A DNA stretch of 8,041 nucleotides from an uncultured Bacteroidota bacterium (GTDB lineage Bacteria; Bacteroidota; Bacteroidia; Flavobacteriales; Flavobacteriaceae): the NCBI GenBank assembly GCA_903920835.1, contig CAIXNQ010000025.1, positions 1 through 8,041 on the forward strand, written 5' to 3'. The notes beneath the pieces were generated by a model that worked only from the letters and a program-made list of their open reading frames with translations, ran no database searches and had not been told where the DNA came from. Positions 1 to 5,451 of the stretch are shown in pieces (position 1 is the first letter of the stretch; each line of letters starts with the position of its first letter). The translations under genes and the position numbers were made by a program.

Positions 1-944
1 AGCTATTCTTTAATAATTACAATTTGCTCAATGCGGATAAAAATCTATATCGATATAAAATCATTGGATTATCCAATAATTGGAGTGATTTTGATAATGC
101 TACAAAAATTCAACTAAGAGGGATACCAAACGGAAAATTCAAGTTGATCATTGAAGGTAAAAATATTGGAAATGGAACTGTTTTTCAGAATAAAATACTT
201 TCACTCGTCATTATGCCACCATTTTGGAAAACAAGTTGGTTTGTCATAATTTGTATAATTATAGTGCTGTTGATTGGGTTCTCTATTTATAAAAAAAGGA
301 TTCAGTTTCTTGAAGCTAAAAGTGAAATTCAAAAACGATTGGCCGAAACCAAGATGGAGGCATTGCAAAGCCAGATGAATCCTCATTTTATATTTAATGC
401 CATGAATTCAATTCAAAACTTTATCATTAAAAACAATGTAGATGAAGCCCTGATGTATATGACTGAATTTTCAAAATTAATCCGTCAAACACTAGATAAC
501 TCCTCGCAACTGAAAATCAACCTAGAAAAAGAAATACATTATTTGCAGACTTACATACATTTGGAGAACATGAGGTTTAAAGAAGCTGTTAATTTTAAAA
601 TAAATCTTCCAGAAGAAATAGATCCTTTTGAAATAGAAATACCTCCAATGTTGCTGCAGCCATTCATCGAGAATGTTTTCGTGCATGCTTTTGATTCCAA
701 TTCTAAAAACCCAACTTTAGAAGTTTCTTTTCAATTAAAAGAGACCTTACTACTTTGTGAAATTAAAGACAATGGCAAGGGAATAAACAATGAAAGATTA
801 AACAAACTCAACACTTCTAAAGGCATAAAATTAGTCAAAGAACGAATAGGATTATTTCAAGATAACACTATAGCACCTGTTACAATCATTTCAGTTCCAA
901 ATCAAGGAACGACCATTATTCTACACATAGAAATAGCTGTTTAA
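1..944 (+). CDS. LytS-type sensor histidine kinase, 3' part (5' end cut by window edge)
   Basis: Membrane-bound histidine kinase of the LytS/YehU (His_kinase, PF06580) class. The frame is open to base 1, so the gene starts outside the window; the TTG at 24 is only an internal Leu codon. The first ~55 residues (YRYKIIGLSNNWSDF, then GIPNGKFKLIIEGKN) match the Y_Y_Y domain that closes periplasmic two-component-regulator beta-propellers, so a propeller sensor probably lies upstream. A transmembrane helix follows (about 229-285), then a short coiled linker. The phospho-acceptor box LQSQMNPHFIFN has its His at 384-386. The N-box (LLQPFIENVFVHA, about 652-690) and the ATP-lid motif DNGKGI (about 769-786) are intact. 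The last glycine motif is weak (KGIKLVKERI), as in many flavobacterial members. No response regulator gene follows, so a LytTR-type partner, if adjacent, must lie to the left. No terminator separates the stop codon from the repeat at 947. The class is clear; the signal sensed is unknown. Confidence 0.92.
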   Translation, partial: LFFNNYNLLNADKNLYRYKIIGLSNNWSDFDNATKIQLRGIPNGKFKLIIEGKNIGNGTVFQNKILSLVIMPPFWKTSWFVIICIIIVLLIGFSIYKKRIQFLEAKSEIQKRLAETKMEALQSQMNPHFIFNAMNSIQNFIIKNNVDEALMYMTEFSKLIRQTLDNSSQLKINLEKEIHYLQTYIHLENMRFKEAVNFKINLPEEIDPFEIEIPPMLLQPFIENVFVHAFDSNSKNPTLEVSFQLKETLLLCEIKDNGKGINNERLNKLNTSKGIKLVKERIGLFQDNTIAPVTIISVPNQGTTIILHIEIAV

Positions 945-946
945 AC

Positions 947-999
947 ACGCTTAATAGTCAAAGCGAGACGTTCACTAAATCTTTGGTTTTGTTTGTTTT
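947..999 (+). repeat. 53-bp direct repeat, copy 1, upstream of first lipoprotein gene
   Basis: This stretch matches 1644-1696 at 51 of 53 positions, with no gaps and an offset of exactly 697 bp; the mismatches are T971/C1668 and G986/T1683. It begins directly after GTTTAAAC (939-946), a palindrome that contains the kinase stop codon. It includes the imperfect dyad AGT-CAA-AGCG-AGA-CGTT-C-ACT (956-976) and TTTG blocks that supply the -33 element of the following promoter. No other copy was seen in the window. Confidence 0.93.
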
Positions 1000-1015
1000 A
1001 ATTGGAATAATTTTG
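982..1015 (+). promoter_or_regulatory. Bacteroidota-type promoter for the lipoprotein gene at 1030
   Basis: TTTG at 982-985 is followed after 22 nt by TAATTTTG at 1008-1015, which fits the flavobacterial pattern TTG-N17-23-TAnnTTTG. A second TTTG at 988-991 gives an alternative 16-nt spacing. The -33 part lies inside the 53-bp repeat and the -7 part outside it. Transcription would begin near 1020, leaving a leader of only about 10 nt before the ATG. Confidence 0.6.
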
Positions 1016-1029
1016 AAGTCAATCTAAAA

Positions 1030-1575
1030 ATGAAAAAAATTAATTTTATCCTACTGATTATTATTTCTCAATTATTAATTAATTGTAGTAAAAGTGATAC
1101 TGTTAGCACTTCTGCACCTTCAAATAGTAGTACTTTTTCGATGAAGCTGAATACCTTAAATTGTATTCCAATAACACCAACCACTAATAGTGTTTTGTGT
1201 TGGAATAAAGTAACTAATAATGATGGTACTCACTATTACACAGTAGATTTTTTATTTAGTAGAAATGGCGATAATAGTCCATGGAATCAAATGCAATTAC
1301 AACTTAAAACAGAAAATATAACAACAAATCAAATATTTCAAGTTAATACAACTTCTGACCCTATTAGTCAAATTTCAATAATGGATGGAGGGGCAATACG
1401 TTTTTATAATTCAGCTTCAAATTCAACTGGTCAAATTAAAATCACACAATTTGATGGAGTAACAATGAGTGGGGAATTTTCCTTTGGCAATTTAAAAGAA
1501 ACGCAAAATTATTCAACTGTACCATTCATCAACATCACTGATGGTGTGTTTACAAATATTCCAAAGAAGAATTAA
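1030..1575 (+). CDS. Putative lipoprotein of unknown function (181 aa)
   Basis: I do not recognise the family. The protein opens with a signal peptide (MKK, then a hydrophobic run) and a lipobox LLIN-C with the lipidated Cys at residue 19, so it should be an envelope lipoprotein. A low-complexity Ser/Thr/Lys linker (20-37) follows. The rest (38-181) is rich in Asn, Thr and Ser with alternating hydrophobics, which suggests a beta-rich fold. It has two further cysteines (45 and 57) that could form a disulfide. No catalytic motif is visible. The ATG at 1030 is chosen because it gives the complete signal peptide. The gene has its own promoter and a strong terminator and sits between two near-identical 53-bp repeats, so it is a self-contained 697-bp unit. 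Its position after a sensor kinase is suggestive but proves no link. Confidence 0.8.
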   Translation: MKKINFILLIIISQLLINCSKSDTVSTSAPSNSSTFSMKLNTLNCIPITPTTNSVLCWNKVTNNDGTHYYTVDFLFSRNGDNSPWNQMQLQLKTENITTNQIFQVNTTSDPISQISIMDGGAIRFYNSASNSTGQIKITQFDGVTMSGEFSFGNLKETQNYSTVPFINITDGVFTNIPKKN

Positions 1576-1615
1576 TTTATTGCTGAAAGTTTATCAGTTT
1601 TGCTTTAAGATAATC

Positions 1616-1643
1616 AAGCCGCAAGTGAAATTGCGGCTTTTTT
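1616..1643 (+). terminator. Rho-independent terminator after first lipoprotein gene
   Basis: A perfect 9-bp stem (AAGCCGCAA, 1616-1624, with TTGCGGCTT, 1631-1639) closes a 6-nt GTGAAA loop and is followed by T residues to 1643. It is GC-rich for this region. It ends exactly where repeat copy 2 begins at 1644. Confidence 0.9.
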
Positions 1644-1696
1644 ACGCTTAATAGTCAAAGCGAGACGCTCACTAAATCTTTGTTTTTGTTTGTTTT
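1644..1696 (+). repeat. 53-bp direct repeat, copy 2, upstream of second lipoprotein gene
   Basis: This is the second copy of the sequence at 947-999 (51/53 identity). It abuts the terminator of the first lipoprotein gene on its left. Its internal dyad (1653-1673) is better paired than in copy 1, since AGCG-AGA-CGCT is perfect here. The two copies lose similarity abruptly on the left. On the right only the -7 promoter element stays in register. Confidence 0.93.
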
Positions 1697-1712
1697 TGAT
1701 AAAATACATTTG
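1679..1712 (+). promoter_or_regulatory. Bacteroidota-type promoter for the lipoprotein gene at 1745
   Basis: TTTG at 1679-1682, inside repeat copy 2, is followed after 22 nt by TACATTTG at 1705-1712. The alternative TTTG at 1685-1688 gives 16 nt. The -7 element is at the same offset from its repeat as in copy 1 (1008 + 697 = 1705). The expected start is near 1718, giving an AT-rich leader of about 27 nt with no Shine-Dalgarno sequence. Confidence 0.65.
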
Positions 1713-1744
1713 TGAAATAATAACAATTTAAAAAAAATTAAAGA

Positions 1745-2239
1745 ATGAAAAAATTATTACTGACGTTGTCAATTGTTTTAGCTTTAACAAGCTGCACTAC
1801 TACAAGAACAGGGGTGCTTTCTACACCAGCTTATGCTCCAAAAGCTGAAATTAATCCAATTAGAGCAAATATTGAAGTTGATATGAACAAAAATCTAGTT
1901 GGCGAATCAACCTCATCTTATTTCTTGATTTTTCAAGTAGGCGGTGGAAATAAATTTGCAGACGGAATGAGTTATTCTTCTGATACTAATTTTAGCTTTC
2001 TATTCAAAGCTAGAGAAAACAAAACAAAATCGGCAGCAGCTTATAATGCTATTGAAAATTCAGGAGCAGACATAATTGTTCATCCAAACTATGTTGTAGA
2101 AATTCATGACTATTTACTATTTAAAGAAATTAAAGTAAAAGTAACTGGATATGCTGGTTACTTCAAAAAATTCTATCAAAAAGAATATAAAGACAATGAA
2201 GATGTTCAATTAAAATTGGACGTTAGCGCTAAAAAATAA
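1745..2239 (+). CDS. Putative lipoprotein of unknown function (164 aa)
   Basis: A lipoprotein signal peptide (MKKLLLTLSIVLALTSC) places the lipidated Cys at residue 17, followed by TTTRTGVLSTPAYAP. The mature part (about 18-164) contains a Gly-rich segment (FQVGGGNKFADG), a helical stretch (KTKSAAAYNAIENSGADIIV) and a C-terminal strand pair ending in VTGYAGYFKKF. The order "AAAYNAI...GADIIV.P.Y...." followed by a "V.GYAGYFKKF" close resembles small Bacteroidota lipoproteins of uncharacterised DUF families and, more loosely, TRL-like lipoproteins. I would not assign a specific family. No enzyme motif is seen. The ATG at 1745 follows an A-rich leader typical of the phylum and gives a full signal peptide. 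The gene is flanked by a good promoter and a good terminator, so it is probably transcribed alone. Confidence 0.83.
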   Translation: MKKLLLTLSIVLALTSCTTTRTGVLSTPAYAPKAEINPIRANIEVDMNKNLVGESTSSYFLIFQVGGGNKFADGMSYSSDTNFSFLFKARENKTKSAAAYNAIENSGADIIVHPNYVVEIHDYLLFKEIKVKVTGYAGYFKKFYQKEYKDNEDVQLKLDVSAKK

Positions 2240-2265
2240 TTTTTTGTTTGTTTAAAAATTAATTT

Positions 2266-2294
2266 AAAAGCTATGATTTTTCATAGCTTTTTTT
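2266..2294 (+). terminator. Rho-independent terminator after second lipoprotein gene
   Basis: A perfect 11-bp stem (AAAAGCTATGA, 2266-2276, with TCATAGCTTTT, 2281-2291) has a TTTT loop and a T-tract running to 2294. It lies 27 nt after the stop codon of the upstream lipoprotein gene. Confidence 0.88.
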
Positions 2295-2317
2295 CGATTT
2301 AATAGATTAGTACCAAC

Positions 2318-2360
2318 AAAAAAAATCCCAACCTGATGAAATTTGGTTGGGATTTTTTTT
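2318..2360 (-). terminator. Terminator of the nusB-DUF1573-yajC block, bidirectional in form
   Basis: A 16-bp stem pairs A7-ATCCCAACC (2318-2333) with GGTTGGGAT-T7 (2345-2360) around an 11-nt loop. Read on the minus strand it ends in a T-run and lies about 40 nt after the yajC stop codon. The plus-strand reading also ends in T8, so it can stop read-through from the lipoprotein side as well. Confidence 0.88.
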
Positions 2361-2398
2361 ACTCGATTACTGTAGTCTGTAACTTTAGACCTTCGAAT

Positions 2399-2674
2399 TT
2401 AAGACTTTGCTACCAAAGCACTACTCATTTCCATAGAAATTGAAGAACGCTCCATTTTTAGTTTGCCCGACATGGTTTCGATAACTACTGTTGTGTCGGC
2501 TAGTTCACTGATTTTGCCGTGAAGTCCGCTTTTGGTAATGATTTTGTCGCCTACTTTTAAATTGCTTTCAAATGCTTTTTCGTTTTTAGCTTTCTTTTGT
2601 TGTGGTCTAATCATAAAAAAATAGATTACCACAAACATTAGCATGAACGGCAAGAATTGTTGAATTTGTCCCAT
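2399..2674 (-). CDS. yajC: YajC, preprotein translocase accessory subunit
   Basis: Small single-pass inner-membrane protein that associates with SecDF and the SecYEG translocon; its exact role in export is accessory. At 91 aa it has the normal family length. A short N-terminal segment (MGQIQQF) leads into a transmembrane helix (about 7-22), then the hallmark basic RPQQKKAK (23-30). The cytoplasmic domain carries VGDKIITKSGLHGKI (41-55) and the IETMSGKLKMERSSI strand (66-80), matching the YajC consensus (VGD.V.T.gGi.G.I...I..g..i...r.aI). It is last in a tight minus-strand block, 18 nt after the DUF1573 gene, and is followed by a strong terminator. The start is unambiguous because the Met immediately precedes the membrane helix. 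Confidence 0.96.
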   Translation of the reverse strand: MGQIQQFLPFMLMFVVIYFFMIRPQQKKAKNEKAFESNLKVGDKIITKSGLHGKISELADTTVVIETMSGKLKMERSSISMEMSSALVAKS

Positions 2675-2692
2675 TGTGTTTATTGTTTAAAA

Positions 2693-3103
2693 TTAATATG
2701 TTGCTATGCCTCGTTTTGAATTTACAAAAGCATAAATTGTTAATACTTCTGATCCTGATTTTGTATTTGCTACTAAAGTAACTGTTTTCATTACTTTTCC
2801 GTTTTTACCTTCGGAGTTGAATGATACTTTGATTACGCCTTTTTTGCCTGGAGCTATTGGTTCTTTTGGATAATCCGGAACGGTGCAACCACATGACCCG
2901 TGAGCTTCTTTGATAAGCAATTCGTTTTTGCTGTTGTTTGTAAATTCAAATGCTGTCGTTACTTTATCTCCTTGATTGATGTTCCCAAAATCATGTTCTT
3001 TTACAGAAAACGTCATATCGGCAATGCCTTTAACGGTTTTTTTCTGACAAGAAAATGTGGTTAAAACCAGAACTAAGCTGCATAAATAAGTTATTTTTTT
3101 CAT
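2693..3103 (-). CDS. DUF1573 domain lipoprotein (136 aa)
   Basis: Exported lipoprotein with one DUF1573 domain, an immunoglobulin-like ASH/HYDIN-type beta-sandwich common in Bacteroidota and of undefined function. The signal peptide ends in LTTFS-C with the lipidated Cys at 19, followed by a basic QKKTVKG linker. The domain starts at about 30 with HDFGNINQGDKV (37-48, the conserved "FG.i..G" motif), continues with FEFTNNSKNELLI, and contains the diagnostic SCGCTVP (70-76). The last strands are VMKTVTLVANT and VLTIYAFV. C71 and C73 are the usual conserved pair of the family, possibly a redox or metal site, though this is unproven. The gene lies 12 nt after nusB and 18 nt before yajC, which implies one transcript. 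Confidence 0.93.
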   Translation of the reverse strand: MKKITYLCSLVLVLTTFSCQKKTVKGIADMTFSVKEHDFGNINQGDKVTTAFEFTNNSKNELLIKEAHGSCGCTVPDYPKEPIAPGKKGVIKVSFNSEGKNGKVMKTVTLVANTKSGSEVLTIYAFVNSKRGIATY

Positions 3104-3115
3104 TTTATAAATAAT

Positions 3116-4060
3116 TTACATTAATCCGCGACCAATTTTTTTTAATCGTTGGTTGCTTTCAAATTCTTTAACAAGATTGTCTAAGATTCCGTTGATAAAA
3201 ATACTACTTTTTGGAGTTGAATATTCTTTTGCAATTTCTACGTATTCATTTATAGTAACTTTTGATGGAATAGACGGAAACTTTAATAATTCGCAAATCG
3301 CCATTTTAAGAATTATCATGTCAACTTCGGCAATTCGTTCTGCATCCCAATTTGGGGTTTTGTTTTCAAACTCCTTGGCTAGTTCAGTTTCGTTTAAGAT
3401 TGTTTTTCTAAACAAAAGGCTAACAAATTCCCTGTCTTCGGTATCTTTAAATATTTTTGGAACAGAAAATGAGTTTGGATTATCTGCTTTAATCGCTTTA
3501 AGTTGTTTGACAATTGCAGTGTTTACCATCGGAATATCGTCAACCCAAGTGAGTTTATGGTCTTCGAGGTAGTCGTATAATTTTTCGTTGGTTACTATAA
3601 TTTCAGAAAATAAATCAACAATAAATTGTTTGTCTGCTTCAAAAGAAGTGGTTTTGGTTTGCATGTAATTTTCATACAAAGCACTTTGCTTAATTTGATT
3701 AAGCATCAATAAAATGTAATCGTCGTTAAGCGTCCAATTGTTTATTTTACGGTTTTCGAGCGCCATGCTCAAACCGTTATGCTCGCACAAAAAAGTAAGT
3801 AAAGCATTGGAGACAAACTTTTGATTTGGATTTTTATCTTCTTTAGTTGCCAAATGTTTTTGGCTGCTTTTTTCAAGAAATTCTTCTTCTTTCTTTTTGA
3901 TTTCAATCAAAGCCGAAAGCATTGTTAAATATAAATCTTGACTGTTTTCGATGCTGTAATAAAGAAATTTTTCTTCTTTAGTAATATCGTCGGAACCATT
4001 TTGATGCATTGCATAAATGGTCTGCATAATTTTAACACGAATATGTCTTCTATTTAACAC
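3116..4060 (-). CDS. nusB: NusB, transcription antitermination factor (long flavobacterial form, GTG start)
   Basis: RNA-binding protein that works with NusE/S10 at boxA sites to suppress premature termination, mainly in rRNA operons. It is 314 aa, about twice the ~140 aa of E. coli NusB, as is usual in this phylum. The N-terminus MLNRRHIRVKIMQTIYAMHQ resembles the first NusB helix ("RR.aR..alq.lY"). The canonical C-terminal half is clear: NWDAERIAEVDMIILKMAICELL (237-259), then IPSKVTINEYVEIAKEYS and KSSIFINGILDNLV (264-297). The region between (about 30-200) is a mostly helical insertion. The start is GTG at 4058-4060: the only in-frame codons between it and the upstream stop are AGT TCT TAT CAA, so no ATG is available, and starting at Met12 would delete the conserved RRHIR helix. 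It is first in the block with DUF1573 and yajC. Confidence 0.95.
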   Translation of the reverse strand: MLNRRHIRVKIMQTIYAMHQNGSDDITKEEKFLYYSIENSQDLYLTMLSALIEIKKKEEEFLEKSSQKHLATKEDKNPNQKFVSNALLTFLCEHNGLSMALENRKINNWTLNDDYILLMLNQIKQSALYENYMQTKTTSFEADKQFIVDLFSEIIVTNEKLYDYLEDHKLTWVDDIPMVNTAIVKQLKAIKADNPNSFSVPKIFKDTEDREFVSLLFRKTILNETELAKEFENKTPNWDAERIAEVDMIILKMAICELLKFPSIPSKVTINEYVEIAKEYSTPKSSIFINGILDNLVKEFESNQRLKKIGRGLM

Positions 4061-4108
4061 TTGATAAGAACTTTAAATTGATTAGGCAAAAGAAATACTT
4101 TCGCTCGG

Positions 4109-4139
4109 CAAAAGTAGCACTATAATTGGGCAATCAAAA
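4109..4139 (-). promoter_or_regulatory. Promoter of the nusB-DUF1573-yajC block
   Basis: On the minus strand TTTTG (4135-4139) is followed after 18 nt by TACTTTTG (4109-4116), an excellent match to the flavobacterial core. Transcription would start near 4103, about 42 nt before the GTG codon. The -7 element is one arm of a small inverted repeat (TACTTT 4096-4101 and AAAGTA 4111-4116). No terminator was found between the leucine dehydrogenase stop and this promoter, so some read-through from that gene is possible. Confidence 0.7.
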
Positions 4140-4144
4140 TTTAA

Positions 4145-5248
4145 TTAGCGTGCGTTTTCTAATTTTCTCTGGTCAATTCTGTTTTGAGCAATTGTAAAAG
4201 CCGCTTGGTGCGAAGTTAAATCATGTTTTGTGGCATAATCAAAAATTTCTAAAGTAGTATTATAGATATTTTCTGTTCTGCGCAAACTTTCTTCGCGTTC
4301 GTACTTTACTATTTCGGCATAAACATTGATAATTCCGCCAGCGTTGATTAAAAAATCGGGCGCATAAACGATACCTCTTTCTCTTAAAATTTGACCGTGT
4401 ATGTTCTCATTTGCCAATTGATTGTTAGCAGCACCAGCAATTACTTTTGCTTTTATTTTATAAACAGTATCGTCGTTGATGGTTGCTCCCAAGGCACAAG
4501 GCGCATAGATATCAACATCTGCGCTATATAAATCGGAATCAGTAAAAATTGTTACACCATATTTAGCGGCAATTTCGATTAATCTTTCTTGGTTAATGTC
4601 GGCAATGGTTACAATCGCACCTTCTTTTACTAAATGTTCAACTAAGGTTTCACCAACGTGACCAATTCCTTGAACCAACACTTTTTTACCGTCCAGTTTT
4701 TCTGAACCAAACTGAAACTTTGCCGCAGCTTTCATTCCCATATAAACGCCATAAGCAGTAACAGGAGAAGGATTTCCAGAGCCACCAATAGATTGTGAAA
4801 TTCCAGTAACGTGGGGGGTAACTTTTCTAATTCGATCCATGTCTTCGGTAGTAGTGCCTACGTCTTCGGCAGTGATGTATCTACCGCTTAATGAATTTAC
4901 AAATTCACCAAATTTCGTAATCATTTCGGGGGTTTTGTCTTTCTTAGCATCGCCAATAATGACTGCTTTTCCGCCACCAAGATTTAAACCTGTAATTGCA
5001 GATTTATAAGTCATGCCTCTCGAAAGTCTTAAAACATCGTTCAAAGCTTCCCATTCGTTGGCATAATTCCACATTCTTGTGCCGCCCAATGCGGGTCCCA
5101 TAACCGAATTATGGATGCCTATTATTGCTTTCAAACCTGTATCTTTGTCGTTGCAAAACACAATTTGTTCGTGGTTATCAAATGATAATTGACCAAATAC
5201 GGGATTGGTTTTTTGAAGTTCGTTTACTGATGTGATTTCTACGTTCAT
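4145..5248 (-). CDS. Leucine dehydrogenase (Glu/Leu/Phe/Val dehydrogenase family)
   Basis: Cytosolic NAD-dependent amino-acid dehydrogenase that reversibly deaminates leucine, and usually isoleucine and valine, to the 2-keto acid plus ammonia. In this phylum it links branched-chain amino acids to branched fatty-acid primers. At 367 aa it is the normal leucine dehydrogenase length, shorter than glutamate dehydrogenases. The N-terminal catalytic domain carries GPALGGTRMW (51-60), GMTYKSAITGLNLGGGKAVI (78-97) with substrate-binding Lys82 and catalytic Lys94, and AEDVGT (127-132) with the conserved Asp129. The Rossmann domain has VLVQGIGHVGE (190-200; GxGxxG) and Asp217 in TIADIN, consistent with NAD preference. 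AGAANNQL and PDFLINAGGIINVY near the C-terminus are also family motifs. The ATG at 5248 gives the standard N-terminus. Valine or phenylalanine dehydrogenase is a less likely alternative for substrate. Confidence 0.93.
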   Translation of the reverse strand: MNVEITSVNELQKTNPVFGQLSFDNHEQIVFCNDKDTGLKAIIGIHNSVMGPALGGTRMWNYANEWEALNDVLRLSRGMTYKSAITGLNLGGGKAVIIGDAKKDKTPEMITKFGEFVNSLSGRYITAEDVGTTTEDMDRIRKVTPHVTGISQSIGGSGNPSPVTAYGVYMGMKAAAKFQFGSEKLDGKKVLVQGIGHVGETLVEHLVKEGAIVTIADINQERLIEIAAKYGVTIFTDSDLYSADVDIYAPCALGATINDDTVYKIKAKVIAGAANNQLANENIHGQILRERGIVYAPDFLINAGGIINVYAEIVKYEREESLRRTENIYNTTLEIFDYATKHDLTSHQAAFTIAQNRIDQRKLENAR

Positions 5249-5283
5249 ACAGATTTGTTTTTTTAATATTATTGAGCTTTAAT

Positions 5284-5319
5284 CAAAAACTAAGCACAAA
5301 ACTACAATTAAATTCAAAA
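5284..5319 (-). promoter_or_regulatory. Candidate promoter of leucine dehydrogenase
   Basis: On the minus strand TTTTG (5315-5319) is followed after 22 nt by TAGTTTTTG (5284-5292), a -7 element with one extra base. A better -7 match, TAGTTTTG (5297-5304), is only 10 nt from that TTTTG and has no other TTG at normal distance. One of the two is probably used; the sequence does not decide which. Confidence 0.35.
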
Positions 5320-5344
5320 TACAGCTTTAAATTTGTAAAAAATT

Positions 5345-5437
5345 ATGGAATCCTTAATAATACAATTGCAATCACGAGGGTTGATTAAATGCGAAAACGA
5401 AATGAATCTGTCAATTTTTAGCATGTTATGCTTATAA
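5345..5437 (+). other. 30-codon open frame ahead of the ABC exporter (possible leader peptide)
   Basis: An ATG at 5345 opens a frame of 30 codons ending with TAA at 5435-5437, 14 nt before the exporter ATG. The peptide starts MESLIIQLQSRG and has two Cys and three Met. It starts 9 nt after the -7-like TAAATTTG, so its message would be almost leaderless. There is no similarity evidence, and an open frame this short is common by chance. Confidence 0.18.
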
Positions 5438-5451
5438 ATATTCCTAATTAA

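Larger units (their letters stand above)
5249..5451. other. 203-bp divergent intergenic region
   Basis: AT-rich spacer between the divergent leucine dehydrogenase and ABC exporter genes. The left third holds the minus-strand promoter candidate. On the plus strand TAAATTTG (5328-5335) resembles a -7 element but has no TTG at normal distance. Downstream lie a 30-codon open frame (5345-5437) and a short dyad AGCAT-GTT-ATGCT (5420-5432). No RNA gene or riboswitch is recognisable. Confidence 0.5.

Noticed and set aside
201..386. 61-codon minus-strand open frame
   Set aside because: Antisense to the kinase across its membrane helix; no independent support.
1576..1615. Second hairpin after the first lipoprotein gene (CTGA...TCAG)
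   Set aside because: Only a 4-bp stem without a T-tract; the strong terminator at 1616 explains the region.
947..1696. Insertion-sequence ends or integron attC sites
   Set aside because: The copies are direct, not inverted, repeats; no transposase or integrase is present; no attC-like GTTRRRY/RYYYAAC core was seen.
3153..3572. 139-codon open frame on the plus strand
   Set aside because: Lies wholly antisense to nusB, which has clear family motifs in its own frame; no promoter or recognisable domain.
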